A DNA stretch of 64,000 nucleotides, from the NCBI RefSeq assembly GCF_036032445.1, contig NZ_CP107932.1:3102501-3166500 (forward strand), written 5' to 3'. A program made the position numbers and the translations under genes. The notes beneath the pieces are model-generated. The model made no database searches and was not told the origin of the DNA. It saw nothing but the letters and a program-made list of their open reading frames with translations. Of the stretch, positions 9,371 through 18,726 are shown piece after piece. Positions within the stretch are counted from its first letter, which is position 1. Each line of letters starts with the position of its first letter. This DNA is from Nocardia sp. NBC_00416 (GTDB taxonomy: Bacteria > Actinomycetota > Actinomycetes > Mycobacteriales > Mycobacteriaceae).

Positions 9371-9837
9371 TCGACTCCGATCCAGTCGCCGACCAATCCG
9401 AACGTCCCGAGCACCCACAGGGTGGCCACGACCACCGCGCAGGTCGCCAGGAAGGCCAGCACCTGTATGAGCGGACCGCGCGAGATGTACCAGGCCATCC
9501 CACGGCGGTATTTGTCCCGCAACCACACCAGTGCGCGCCGCGCCACCGCGAATTCCGTGGCGAGAATGCCGATACCGGCGAACACGAGCGCCCAGCCGGG
9601 GCCGGGGAACGGAATGGTGACCACTCCGACGACGAACACCGCGGTGCCGACCACCGCCACCCCGACCCGGTAGCCGAGCTCGAGAGTAGGACGCCGCGCG
9701 ATCCGGTCCCGGTAGGCGCGCCAGGCGGCGGGACCCGGCCGCCGCGGCGGGTCGGATTCGATATCCGCCGCGCCGGTCTCGGCGCCGGCGCCCTCCGGGC
9801 CGGGCCGGTCGTCGACGGTATCGGAACGCTTTTTCAC
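9337..9837 (-). CDS. PGPGW-type transmembrane protein (TIGR02611 family)
   Basis: 166 residues. Two pairs of hydrophobic segments are visible: about 57-90 and 120-145, with the family signature IPFPGPGWALVFAGIGILA in the first. The N-terminal 40 residues are charged and probably cytosolic. Function of the family is unknown. Its end overlaps the start of the FhuF-type gene, so the two are probably co-transcribed. Confidence 0.8.
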   Translation of the reverse strand: MKKRSDTVDDRPGPEGAGAETGAADIESDPPRRPGPAAWRAYRDRIARRPTLELGYRVGVAVVGTAVFVVGVVTIPFPGPGWALVFAGIGILATEFAVARRALVWLRDKYRRGMAWYISRGPLIQVLAFLATCAVVVATLWVLGTFGLVGDWIGVEWQWLRSPLMS

Positions 9838-9881
9838 AACGACCAGCCTACGAGTGCCGCACCCGCGCCGGCGTACCGTGA

Positions 9882-9904
9882 CCCGCCGGCCACGGCCGGG
9901 CGGG
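9882..9904 (-). terminator. Possible hairpin terminator after the first SulP-carbonic anhydrase gene
   Basis: CCCGCCGGCC and GGCCGGGCGGG pair around a 2-base centre with one bulged base. It stands 16 bases past the stop of the gene ending at 9920. No T tract follows, so this is weak support. Confidence 0.35.
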
Positions 9905-9919
9905 TCGCACGGCGCCCGG

Positions 9920-12229
9920 TCATCCGCTCGTCGATGCCGTTTCCCGCTGCAACCGGGCCGTGAGACGCTCGTTCTCCTCGATGGGCGCGACCCCGTCGGT
10001 CCGCACCTCGATCACCCGGGCGCTGGCGATATCGAAGAACAGCCCGGAGGTGGTGAGCCCGCGGTCCTCGACGGCCCGCCGGACCGCGGGATGGCTACGC
10101 AGATTCTCGAGCTGCACCGCGATATTCACCATGCTCAACTGCTCCACCGGACCGAAACCGGCCGCGGCAGCCGCCCGACCGACCGGATGACCGGCCCGGA
10201 ACCGCTCCAGGCTGGGTTTCCCGTATTCGAGCCACCGGTCGATGCCCGGTCCCGCGGATTCGCCGGAGTGCAGCGCGCCCATCGCCCCGCAGGAGGAGTG
10301 GCCGCAGACCACCACCGACCGGACGTTGAGCTTCTCCAGCGCGAAGACCAGCGCGGCCTCCACCGAGGCATCGCCGTGTTCGGGCACCAGATTGCCCACA
10401 TTGCGGACGGTGAACAGGTCGCCCGGGCCGCTGTTGGTGATGACATTGGGCACGATCCGCGAATCCGAGCAGGTCAGGAAGAACGAATCGGGGTCCTGCC
10501 GATGACGCAGTTCGTCGAGATGCGGACGGACCAGATGCGCGTGGCTGCGGTGGTAGGCGGCGATACCGGTGACCAGCGGGTCGTGGCTGCCGCCCGATCC
10601 GTTCGACGCACCGCCGCGCTCGACCTGCCACGGTCCGAGGACGTCGTCGAGTTCGACCCGGCCCATGCTGCGCGACGGGGGCGAGGCTTCCGCGTTCGCC
10701 ATCCGGGCGGCCCCGATCTCCACGAAGTCGACACTGCCGCCGTTGCTCTCGTGCTGACGCGCCCAGTCGGTGATCGCGTCGTAGGAGGCGTGATCGAGGA
10801 AATCGACGGTCAGTTGCACGGTCACCGGCACACCCTGCGGCACTGTGGCGAATGTCGACGACAGTTTCGGCAGCGACAGGAAGGTGCAGGAGCCGTCGAT
10901 CCGGACCAGCCAGCGATCGGTACCGCCGAGCGGTTCGGCGGTGACCGCGACCCGCACGACCCGCCAGATCAGCAGCGCGAAGGCCAGCGCCAAACCGATC
11001 AGCACACCCTCCAGCAGGTTCAGGAACACCACGGCGGCCAGGGTGACGGCGTAGACGAGCAGGTCGCCGGTCCGGTGCGCGAGCCGGATATGCGCCATTT
11101 TGACCAGTTGCACGCCGATGAAGATCAGCAGGCCGGCCAGTGCGGCCAGCGGGATCTGTTCCACCAACGAGACCAGGGCCACCGAGAAGACCAGCAGCCA
11201 GACACCGTGCAGTACGGCCGAGGCGCGGCTGCGCGCACCGGCCGCGACGTTGGTGGAGCTGCGCACGATGACGCCGGTGACGGGCAGGCCGCCGAGCAGA
11301 CCCGACAGCACGTTCGCCGACCCCTGACCGATCATTTCGCGGTCGAAGTCGGCGCGCGGACCGGTGTGCATCTTGTCGATCGCGACGGCCGACAGCAGGC
11401 TCTCCACACTGGCGATGAGGGCGAAGGTCAGGATCATCAGCGCGACCCCGGCCCAGTCGCTGCGGGGCAGTTCGGGCAGACCGATCGCATCGAACAGCGA
11501 ACCGTCCAGGGCGACCCGCTTGACATCGAGGGAGAACCCCAGCGACAGCCCGGTGGCCACCACGATCGCGGCCAGGGCGCCGGGGACGATCTTGACCCGC
11601 TCGGGGAGGTACTTCCAGCCGAGCATGATCGCGATGACGACCACGCCGAGGAAGGCGGCCGGCCCGTGCAACGAGGCCAGCTGGGCGGGCAGTTCGGTGA
11701 TGTTGATCCAAGCGGTGCTGTTGGATTCGCCACCCAGCAGTACGTGCAACTGCTGGAGTGCGATGGTGATGCCGATTCCGGCGAGCATGGCGTGCACCAC
11801 CACCGGTGCCACCGCCAGTGCCGCCCGGGCGATCCGGCTCAAGCCGAACAGAATCTGCAGGATTCCGGCCGCTACGACAATGAATCCGGTTACTCGCCAA
11901 CCGAATTGATGGATCGACTCGGCGACGATCACGGTGAGACCCGCGGCCGGTCCGCTCACTTGAAGAGCGGAGCCGCCGAGCGCGCCGGCGACCACACCGC
12001 CGATGACGGCGGCGATGAGTCCGGCGGCGACCGGCGCACCGGACGCGATTGCGATACCCAGTGAAAGCGGTAGCGCGACAAGGAAAACCACGATGGAAGC
12101 CGGTACGTCGTGGCGCAGGATCGAGGTAAGCCAGGCTGGGGTGGTTCTGGGTCCGGACCCAGCGGGCTCGCGCCCGTCCGGGCCCGAACCAGTAGCCGGC
12201 ACGGGGGAATTCGTACTTTGGGTTGCCAT
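9920..12229 (-). CDS. SulP anion transporter fused to beta-carbonic anhydrase, copy 1
   Basis: 769 residues. Residues about 35-430 are a SulP transporter with around ten membrane helices (VFLVALPLSLGIAIASGAP, then the conserved ALQVSGPAAGLTV). A STAS-like cytoplasmic domain follows (about 440-520). Residues about 560-769 are a beta-carbonic anhydrase with all zinc and dyad residues: Cys587, Asp589, Arg591, His644, Cys647 (CSDSR and GHSSC). The likely job is bicarbonate uptake coupled to CO2/bicarbonate conversion; sulfate cannot be excluded. M. tuberculosis Rv3273 has the same fusion. The start is the ATG at 12227-12229 after AAGGAGA. A second copy of identical length lies directly upstream on the same strand. 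Confidence 0.9.
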   Translation of the reverse strand: MATQSTNSPVPATGSGPDGREPAGSGPRTTPAWLTSILRHDVPASIVVFLVALPLSLGIAIASGAPVAAGLIAAVIGGVVAGALGGSALQVSGPAAGLTVIVAESIHQFGWRVTGFIVVAAGILQILFGLSRIARAALAVAPVVVHAMLAGIGITIALQQLHVLLGGESNSTAWINITELPAQLASLHGPAAFLGVVVIAIMLGWKYLPERVKIVPGALAAIVVATGLSLGFSLDVKRVALDGSLFDAIGLPELPRSDWAGVALMILTFALIASVESLLSAVAIDKMHTGPRADFDREMIGQGSANVLSGLLGGLPVTGVIVRSSTNVAAGARSRASAVLHGVWLLVFSVALVSLVEQIPLAALAGLLIFIGVQLVKMAHIRLAHRTGDLLVYAVTLAAVVFLNLLEGVLIGLALAFALLIWRVVRVAVTAEPLGGTDRWLVRIDGSCTFLSLPKLSSTFATVPQGVPVTVQLTVDFLDHASYDAITDWARQHESNGGSVDFVEIGAARMANAEASPPSRSMGRVELDDVLGPWQVERGGASNGSGGSHDPLVTGIAAYHRSHAHLVRPHLDELRHRQDPDSFFLTCSDSRIVPNVITNSGPGDLFTVRNVGNLVPEHGDASVEAALVFALEKLNVRSVVVCGHSSCGAMGALHSGESAGPGIDRWLEYGKPSLERFRAGHPVGRAAAAAGFGPVEQLSMVNIAVQLENLRSHPAVRRAVEDRGLTTSGLFFDIASARVIEVRTDGVAPIEENERLTARLQRETASTSG

Positions 12230-12400
12230 CGTTCTCCTTCGCGAACTCGGCTGGAGCCGAGGTCGGCTGACGATCAACGTGCCCGCTGGGACACAGACCG
12301 CGAACCGGCATCTCGCGGTGAAGTAGGTACTCGGCACAGCAACGGGCCGAGTTTTAAACCGTATCCATAGTAACGGTAATGACTTATCAAAATCTGAGAA
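12230..12400 (-). promoter_or_regulatory. Structured leader of SulP-CA copy 1 with two alternative hairpins and a candidate upstream reading frame
   Basis: Four short segments carry CTCGGC or GCCGAG: 12346-12352, 12329-12335, 12256-12261 and 12246-12251. Segments 1+2 form a 7-bp stem, 3+4 a 6-bp stem just before the ribosome site, and 2+3 can pair instead. Between them an ATG at 12309-12311 opens a frame starting MPVRGLCPSGHVDRQPTS. The copy-2 leader keeps this layout, and most differences inside that frame are synonymous. Upstream, TTGATA and TGGATA are 17 bases apart and may be the promoter. The frame does not end before the main gene, so any peptide would overlap it. Confidence 0.5.
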
Positions 12401-12480
12401 GGCACCCCCACCGCTGGTGACAACCCGGCCTTCGCGGACCGCCGCCCCGCCCCTGCGTCACGTCACACCCGGCCACCTCC

Positions 12481-14790
12481 TCACACAGTCCCCGCCGACG
12501 CCGGTTCGCGCTGGAGTTGCGCCAGCAACCCGTCCGAATCCTCGATGGGAGCGATCCCCTCCACACCCACCTCGATGAACCGAGCGCTGGCGATATCGAA
12601 GAACAGACCCGAGACGGTCACCCCACGTTCCTCGACCGCGCGGCGGACCGACGGATGCCGCCGCAGGTTCTCCAGCTGGACCGCGATGTTCACCATGCTC
12701 AACTGTTCCACCGGACCGAAGCCGGCCGACTCCGCGGCGGCGCCCACCACATGTCCGGCCCGGTAGCGGGCGAGACTCGGCTGCCCGTATTCGAGCCACC
12801 GGTCGATGCCCGGTCCCGCCGACTCACCCGAGTGCAGGGCGCCCATCGCCCCGCAGGACGAGTGACCGCAGACCACCACCGTGCGGACGTTGAGTTTCTC
12901 GAGCGCGAAGATCAGCGCAGCATCGACCGATGCGTCCCCGTGCTCGGGGACCAGATTGCCCACATTGCGGACCGTGAACAGATCGCCCGGCCCGCTGTTG
13001 GTGATCACATTGGGCACGATCCGCGAGTCGGCGCAGGTGAGGAAGAAGGAATCAGGGTCCTGTCCGTCACGCAGCTCGTCCAGATGCGGCCGCATCAGAT
13101 GGGCGTGGCCGCGGTGGTAGGCGGCGATCCCGCTGACCAGCGGGCCACCTTTGTGACCCGGCTTGTTCGACGCACCGTCGCGGTCCACCCGCCACGGTCC
13201 GAGGACATCGTCGAGCACCACCCGGCCCAGACTGCGGGACGGCGGCGCCGCCTCCGCCCGGGCCATCCGCGCCTCACCGATCTCCACGAAATCGACAGTG
13301 CCACCGTTGCTCTCGTGCTGTCGCGCCCAGTCGGTGATGGCATCGTAGGCAGCGTGGTCGAGGAAGTCCACGGTGAGCTCCACCGTCGCCGCCGCGCCCT
13401 GCGGGACCTCAGCGAAAGTGGTGGACAGTTTCGGCAGGGAAAGGAAAGTGCAGGAACCGTCGATCCGGACGAGCCAGCGGTCGGTTCCGCCGATCTGTTC
13501 CGCCGTCACCGCGACCCGCACGATCCGCCAGACCAGTAGCGCGAAGGCCAGCGCCAAACCGATCAGGACGCCTTCGAGCAGGTTCAGGAACACCACCGTC
13601 ACCAGGGTGACGACGTAGACGAGCAGATTGCCGGTGCGGTGCGCGAGCCGGATATGCGCCAGTTTCACCAGCTGCATTCCGATGACGATCAACAGGCCGG
13701 CCAGTGCGGCCAGCGGGATCTGTTCCACCAGCGACACCAGGGCCACCGAGAACACCAGCACCCACACACCGTGCAGGATCGCCGAGGCCCGGCTGCGGGC
13801 GCCCGCCGCGACATTGGTGGAGCTGCGCACGATGACGCCGGCTACCGGCAGGCCGCCGAGCAGACCCGACAGCACGTTCGCCGACCCCAGGCCGATCATC
13901 TCGCGATCGAAGTCCGTCCGCGGCCCGGTGTGCATCTTGTCGACTGCGACGGCCGACAGCAGGGTCTGCACGCTGGTGATGAGTGCGACGGTGAGGATCA
14001 TCATGACGACGGCGGCCCAGTCGCCGTGCGGCAGTTCGGGCAGCCCGATCGCGTCGAACAGCGATCCGGACAGAGCGACGCGCTGCACATCCAGCGACAA
14101 CAGCAGCGACAGTCCTGTCGTCACCACGATGGCCACCAACGCCCCGGGCACGACTTTGACGCGTTCGGGCAGCTGATTCCAGCCCAGCATGATGACGATA
14201 ACGGTCACCCCGAGAAACGTCGCAGGACCGTTCACGGAGCCGAGCCGGCCCGCGAGTTCGGTGATGTTCGCCCAGGCGGCACTGCTGGATTCACCGCCGA
14301 GCAGCACATGAAGCTGCTGCAGCGCGATGGTGATCCCGATACCGGCGAGCATCGCGTGCACCACCACCGGAGCGACCGCCAGAGCCGCGCGGGCGATCCG
14401 GCTCAAGCCGAACAGGATCTGCAGCACGCCGGCCGCAGCGACGATGAAACATGTTGTGCGCCAGCCGAATTGATGTATCGATTCGGCAACCACCACGGTG
14501 AGTCCGGCAGCCGGACCGCTCACCTGCAGAGCGGAGCCGCCGAGTGCGCCGCCGACGATCCCGCCGATGACAGCAGCGATGAGCCCGGCGGCCACCGGTG
14601 CGCCGGAGGCGATCGCTATGCCGATGGACAGGGGTAGGGCGACGAGGAAGACCACGATCGAGGCCGGTAGATCGTGGCACAGGATCGAGGACAGATCGAA
14701 GGTCCGAAAGCGGGATCCGGGTCCGGCCATCGACGCAGCCGAACCCGATCCAGCTGGTGACACAACGGAATTCGGGCTCTTGGTTGCCAT
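12481..14790 (-). CDS. SulP anion transporter fused to beta-carbonic anhydrase, copy 2
   Basis: A second 769-residue fusion, clearly a close paralogue of the gene ending at 9920 and in the same orientation. The SulP part, STAS-like region and carbonic anhydrase part are all present; the enzyme residues are Cys586, Asp588, Arg590 (CADSR), His643 and Cys646 (GHSSC). Differences are concentrated at the N-terminal 35 residues, in the linker after DDVLGPW, and at the C-terminus. The start is the ATG at 14788-14790 after AAGGAGA. The 250-base spacer to copy 1 holds the copy-1 promoter and leader, so both copies are probably transcribed separately. Two intact copies suggest different expression rather than a decaying duplicate. 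Confidence 0.9.
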   Translation of the reverse strand: MATKSPNSVVSPAGSGSAASMAGPGSRFRTFDLSSILCHDLPASIVVFLVALPLSIGIAIASGAPVAAGLIAAVIGGIVGGALGGSALQVSGPAAGLTVVVAESIHQFGWRTTCFIVAAAGVLQILFGLSRIARAALAVAPVVVHAMLAGIGITIALQQLHVLLGGESSSAAWANITELAGRLGSVNGPATFLGVTVIVIMLGWNQLPERVKVVPGALVAIVVTTGLSLLLSLDVQRVALSGSLFDAIGLPELPHGDWAAVVMMILTVALITSVQTLLSAVAVDKMHTGPRTDFDREMIGLGSANVLSGLLGGLPVAGVIVRSSTNVAAGARSRASAILHGVWVLVFSVALVSLVEQIPLAALAGLLIVIGMQLVKLAHIRLAHRTGNLLVYVVTLVTVVFLNLLEGVLIGLALAFALLVWRIVRVAVTAEQIGGTDRWLVRIDGSCTFLSLPKLSTTFAEVPQGAAATVELTVDFLDHAAYDAITDWARQHESNGGTVDFVEIGEARMARAEAAPPSRSLGRVVLDDVLGPWRVDRDGASNKPGHKGGPLVSGIAAYHRGHAHLMRPHLDELRDGQDPDSFFLTCADSRIVPNVITNSGPGDLFTVRNVGNLVPEHGDASVDAALIFALEKLNVRTVVVCGHSSCGAMGALHSGESAGPGIDRWLEYGQPSLARYRAGHVVGAAAESAGFGPVEQLSMVNIAVQLENLRRHPSVRRAVEERGVTVSGLFFDIASARFIEVGVEGIAPIEDSDGLLAQLQREPASAGTV

Positions 14791-14965
14791 TGCTCTCCTT
14801 CGCCGACTCGGCGTGAACCGAGGTCGGTTGACGATCAACATGTCCAATCGGGCACAGACCGCGAACCGGCATCTCGCGGTGAAGCAGGTCCTCGGCACGG
14901 CAACGGGCCGAGATTTAAACCATCGCTACAGTATTGGTAAAGCCTAAGCAAAACCTGAGAAGGAG
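14791..14965 (-). promoter_or_regulatory. Structured leader of SulP-CA copy 2, parallel to the copy-1 leader
   Basis: The same four-segment layout as in copy 1: 14907-14912 with 14891-14896 (6 bp), and 14818-14822 with 14807-14811 (5 bp) next to the ribosome site. The ATG at 14870-14872 opens MPVRGLCPIGHVDRQPTS. Further upstream both leaders share TTCTCAG followed by a T-rich block and a TTTAAA just before segment 1. Candidate boxes TTGCTT and TAGCGA are 17 bases apart. Confidence 0.5.
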
Positions 14966-15467
14966 CCACCAGAAGTGGCGATACCACCTCCGCGGTGAGG
15001 GCACGGCGACGATCTCACCATCGGAACCATCTGGATCGAGCCAGTTCGACTACAGAATACTGTTGAAAACCCTTGCAGGACAGCTGATCGAGCCTGAGAG
15101 ACGGTGACCGGACGAACCGGGACAACCCACCGCCGCAACCGGATCCGAAACATCCCGCAGATGCGAGATGCCACAGTCCGGCTCCTCATATAGTAAAGAA
15201 CTACCCAAACTTAGCAATAGAGGTAGTGAGTCGAAAATGACAATCGCTACATAATCGAAACGTGTCACTGCATGCGGCCGATGAGCGTCGGCGTGCGACG
15301 GCCCCCGCATGACCAGGCCGTCGGCGCCGCCCGCGACGCCCTCGCGCCCGATCGGGCGAATCGCGCCTCCACTGGGACGTTGACCAGTAGAAACACAGAG
15401 TTAACCGCTTACCGTGCGGAGACGCGGCTCGTGGCGGTGAGGGACACCGATGTTTCCGGTGGACGCG
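14966..15467. other. Non-coding stretch without a recognisable gene
   Basis: About 500 bases upstream of the SulP pair. The part around 15,180-15,260 is markedly richer in A and T than its surroundings (for example CTCATATAGTAAAGAAC). I see no convincing reading frame, RNA gene or mobile element remnant; short frames here lack ribosome sites and family features. Confidence 0.4.
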
Positions 15468-16667
15468 CTACTGCGCCAGGCTGTCCAGTGATTCCAGGTC
15501 CACCACGGCCTGCAGGATCCGCTCGACGTTCGCGATGCTGATATCGCGCGGCTGCATATCGGGCTGCATCCGGCCCTGGCCCAGCGTGCCGACCCAGGCG
15601 AAAACGCCCTGGAAGGTCTGCTGCCGGTATTGCAGCCACGCCTCGTTGAATCCGGGTGCCGCGCCACCGGCGGCCCGCAACCGGTCGAGGTAGAACTCCA
15701 GCAGGTCGCGCTCCCATTCCCGGCGCTGTTCGATCGTCAACGCGGACATGATCGCGTACGCGAAATCGAGCGCCCAGTTCCCGCGCAGGGTGCACTGCCA
15801 GTCGTAGAGACCCATCCGGCCGTCACCGGTGACATACCAGTTTCCCGCGTGGACATCCGCGTGCAGCAGCGTCTGCGGCGTGTCCGCGTGCAGTGCCATC
15901 GCACGGAACAGGCCGGGCCACAATTCGTCCTGCCGGCTGCGCAACTCCGCAGGCATCACCTCCGCGCCGCGCGCGAGGCCGTTACGGAACATGCGGCCGG
16001 TGTTGATCATGTTGTTCATGGTGGTGTGCCACTGCTCGCCGGTGAGCAACCAGTCGAAATCGGTCCGCAGCCGCGGACTGTCCCAGTACGCGCCGTGGTA
16101 GATCGCCAGCTGGCCGACCATGTCCTCGGCCATCGCCCGATCCAGCACGCGGGTGAGCGGATTGCCGAAAGTCGCACCCTTGGTGGCCACGACGTCCTCG
16201 AGGACGAACAGCGACCGGTAGGACCGTGGATCGAAGGCCGCGTGATAAGCCCACGGCGCCTCCATATCCAGTTCCGGCCGGATGCGGCGATAGAACCCGG
16301 ACTCGTTCCCCAGCAGCGCGCACAGCCCGCAGACCACTCGCATCGTCAGCGCCGCCGTGGATTTCGTGAACAGCTCGGTCGGCAACTCGGCCGCCGTCCC
16401 CGCCTCGTTGTACCGGACGGTCAGCCCGCGCCGTGATGAGGTGCCGTTGCTGCCCTCGGTCAGCGAGAACGACTCCACCCGGGCATCGGGATGCTGCGCG
16501 CACAACGCGGCGGTGAGCCACTGTTCGGTCAGCAGTTCGGGCGCCGCGGGCACCTCGCCGATCTCGGTGGCAGCCGTTCTGCTGATCACATCCCGCAGGT
16601 AGAACCCCGCGATACGCGTGGTGAGCGCAACCGCCCTGCCCTTTTCTCGAATCGACACCTCGACCAC
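15468..16667 (-). CDS. Aminoglycoside phosphotransferase/kinase-like protein
   Basis: 399 residues with the protein-kinase-like APH fold. The catalytic (Brenner) motif is LLHADVHAGNWY near residue 276, followed by the metal-binding MGLYDWQ. An N-terminal nucleotide-binding region lies at about 60-150. This family phosphorylates small molecules such as antibiotics, choline or sugars; the substrate cannot be told from the sequence. The start is a GTG at 16665-16667 with GAAGGG upstream. It stands alone: no obvious functional partner next to it. Confidence 0.75.
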   Translation of the reverse strand: MVEVSIREKGRAVALTTRIAGFYLRDVISRTAATEIGEVPAAPELLTEQWLTAALCAQHPDARVESFSLTEGSNGTSSRRGLTVRYNEAGTAAELPTELFTKSTAALTMRVVCGLCALLGNESGFYRRIRPELDMEAPWAYHAAFDPRSYRSLFVLEDVVATKGATFGNPLTRVLDRAMAEDMVGQLAIYHGAYWDSPRLRTDFDWLLTGEQWHTTMNNMINTGRMFRNGLARGAEVMPAELRSRQDELWPGLFRAMALHADTPQTLLHADVHAGNWYVTGDGRMGLYDWQCTLRGNWALDFAYAIMSALTIEQRREWERDLLEFYLDRLRAAGGAAPGFNEAWLQYRQQTFQGVFAWVGTLGQGRMQPDMQPRDISIANVERILQAVVDLESLDSLAQ

Positions 16668-16798
16668 CCGAACCCTTCACCCATCAAACGAAACTCTGCG
16701 ATCAGCACAATAATTGGTGCAGCCAACGCTGCGCTCCCATCCGTGGAAACCGGCAGCCGTCACCACGGCGCACGACCGCCGGCGGGCCCGGGCACGCG

Positions 16799-17218
16799 CT
16801 ACGCGGTCTGCGGTCGCAGCGGCGCGGACTCGGGGAAGCCGACCGGCAGTGCGGTGAGCGAACGGTGGAAGGGGCCGGGACGCCATTCCAGCATCGAAAG
16901 GACCGGGCAGTCGCGCGGGATATCGCGCTGCCACATCCGGGAATCCGCGGGAAAGTGCTCGGGATCGTTCAGAATCCGTACCGCGGTGTGGTAGCCGATG
17001 ACCAGCGTCGCCGGAATCCCCGGCGCCAATTCGACCGGCACCAGCGCACCGTACCGGCGGCGCATGTCCTGATAGGCCCGATGCGGCGTGGTGGCGATCT
17101 CGTCGGAGTACAGCGGAACACGCGGCCCATCGGCCTTCTCGGGGGACCCGAAAGCGACCGGCGCGGAGGGCGGCGTGGGGCTCGGTGAGATCAGTGGGTC
17201 CTCCAGTCGCGGCAGCTC
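16799..17218 (-). pseudogene. Cytochrome P450 N-terminal relic
   Basis: The minus-strand frame from 17218 down to the stop at 16799 reads like the first 110-120 residues of an actinobacterial P450 of the type linked to conservon operons: LPRLEDPLISPSPTPP, VPLYSDEIATTPHRAYQ, YGALVPVELAPGIPATLV, AVRILNDPEHFPADSRMW and DCPVLSMLEWRP. After WRP the similarity stops and a stop codon follows 21 residues later. There is no acceptable start codon in the expected place, and the I-helix, ExxR and haem-cysteine regions are missing. It is a broken remnant with no conservon partners nearby. Confidence 0.65.
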
Positions 17219-17358
17219 GTACCCGACGCCCGATGTCCGCCGACCGCTGGACCCGGAAGCGTCGGAAAGGCGAGATTACCTGGTAATAGACGATTTTCAC
17301 ACCGCTGGGACCGGGCTCCGCGCGACCGCACCCGGGTGCGCCCCGTCCCGCCGCGGGA

Positions 17359-18726
17359 TCAGGCGAACAAGGCGGTCAGCGCCGCGCGATCCACTTTGCC
17401 CCGGGGAGTGCGCGCAAGACTGTCCACCACCAGGATTCTGGACGGCACACTCGGGCTCGGCAGGCTCGCCCGCAGTCGCCGCCGGATCTCCGCGAGGCCG
17501 GGAGCCCGCTCGTCCACCACGATGACGGCCACCGGAACCTGACCCCACCGCTCGTCGGCGATCCCGACACACGCGGCCTCGGTGATACCGGTGACGGCGG
17601 TCAGCACGGCTTCCACGGCCGCGGGCTCCACATTCAGGCCGCCGCGGATCAGAGTCTCGCTGTCCCGGCCGAACAGCCGCAGCCGGGTGCCGTCGAGTGC
17701 ACCGCGGTCACCGACCGACACCCATCCGCCGACCGGTCCGTCCACCACCCCGTGTTCGGTGAGGTACCCGCGGAACACCATATCGCTGCGCACGAAGACC
17801 CGGCCGTCGCGGATCTCCACCCCGACCCCGTCGAACAACTCCCCCGCCGCGGTCTCGTCCGCGTCGCCGAGACCGCGGTCGTAGGAGACGAAGCTCAGCT
17901 CCGATGCCCCGTAGAAATGGGTGAGTGCGGCCGCGGGCAGCACCTCCCGCAGCGCCGCCCGCGCGTTGCGGGGCCATCGCGCGGCGGACGAGAGCACCTC
18001 CCGGACGCCTGTGACCGGCGCGATACCGGACCGCACCACGTCCCAGGCGATCGTGGGCACCGAGTACAGGTGGGTCGCACCGGGCAGCGCATCCGTGACC
18101 GGACGCAGGTCGACCGTCGCGCCGCGGGTGAGCGCGTGCAGCGCACCGTAGAGGAAATGCGTGTGGTCGAGGACGCCGGGGATCGCGACCCGGTCTCCGG
18201 GGGTGATGTCGAAGGTGCGGTCGGACCGGTCCAGGGTCGCCGCCCAGGACGCCTGGTCGCGGACGAACAGTTTCGGTTCACCGGTGGTCCCGGAGGTGAT
18301 GCCGACGAGCAGTTCGGATTCGGGCCGGGCCGCCCCGCTCGCCCCGGCCGACTCCAGCACGGCCGCCGTCCGGATCTCCCCGTCGAACCCGAGCCGCCGT
18401 AACCGGCGGTGCTGAGCCGGGGCCGCCACCACCGCGCCGGGATCCGCGACCGCCAGCACCCTGCGCAGCTGGTCCGGTACCAGATGCCGGTGCAGCAGTA
18501 CGACACTCACTCCCGCTCGCATCGCCGCGACCACCGTGACCAGTGAGCCGATATCGGAGGTGGGCAGCACCGCGACCCGGCGCATACCGGCCAGGCCCGC
18601 TGCGGTCCGGGTGACCCGCCTCCAGAACTCCCGGTAGTCGATCTGCGCACCGGTCACGACGATCGCCGGCGCCTCGGGCGAACCGGCCGCCTGCCGGGCG
18701 ATTCGCTGCGTGAGCAGCTCAGTCAT
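17359..18726 (-). CDS. AMP-dependent acyl-CoA ligase (biotin locus, distal)
   Basis: 455 residues of the ANL adenylating family. The P-loop is ITSGTTGEPK near residue 150; HFYGASE (A5-like), a hinge region LFGRDSETLIRGG and the C-terminal lysine in TPRGKVDRAAL follow in order. It would activate a carboxylate as acyl-AMP and then acyl-CoA. It is the last gene of the bioY-ligase-thiolase-bioM-bioN run and overlaps bioN by 8 bases. Its substrate is unknown; the position suggests a carboxylate related to biotin or its pimelate side chain. Biosynthetic adenylation without CoA transfer is possible. Confidence 0.75.
   Translation of the reverse strand: MTELLTQRIARQAAGSPEAPAIVVTGAQIDYREFWRRVTRTAAGLAGMRRVAVLPTSDIGSLVTVVAAMRAGVSVVLLHRHLVPDQLRRVLAVADPGAVVAAPAQHRRLRRLGFDGEIRTAAVLESAGASGAARPESELLVGITSGTTGEPKLFVRDQASWAATLDRSDRTFDITPGDRVAIPGVLDHTHFLYGALHALTRGATVDLRPVTDALPGATHLYSVPTIAWDVVRSGIAPVTGVREVLSSAARWPRNARAALREVLPAAALTHFYGASELSFVSYDRGLGDADETAAGELFDGVGVEIRDGRVFVRSDMVFRGYLTEHGVVDGPVGGWVSVGDRGALDGTRLRLFGRDSETLIRGGLNVEPAAVEAVLTAVTGITEAACVGIADERWGQVPVAVIVVDERAPGLAEIRRRLRASLPSPSVPSRILVVDSLARTPRGKVDRAALTALFA

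Noticed and set aside
10095..12311. 738-codon minus-strand frame starting MPVRGLCPSG and running through SulP-CA copy 1
   Set aside because: Only the first 18 codons show a coding signal; the rest is an overlapping frame of the transporter gene. Kept only as part of the leader finding.
9854..14637. Long plus-strand frames opposite both SulP-CA genes, similar to each other
   Set aside because: They resemble each other only because the two SulP-CA genes are paralogues; the real genes are on the minus strand with ribosome sites and intact motifs.
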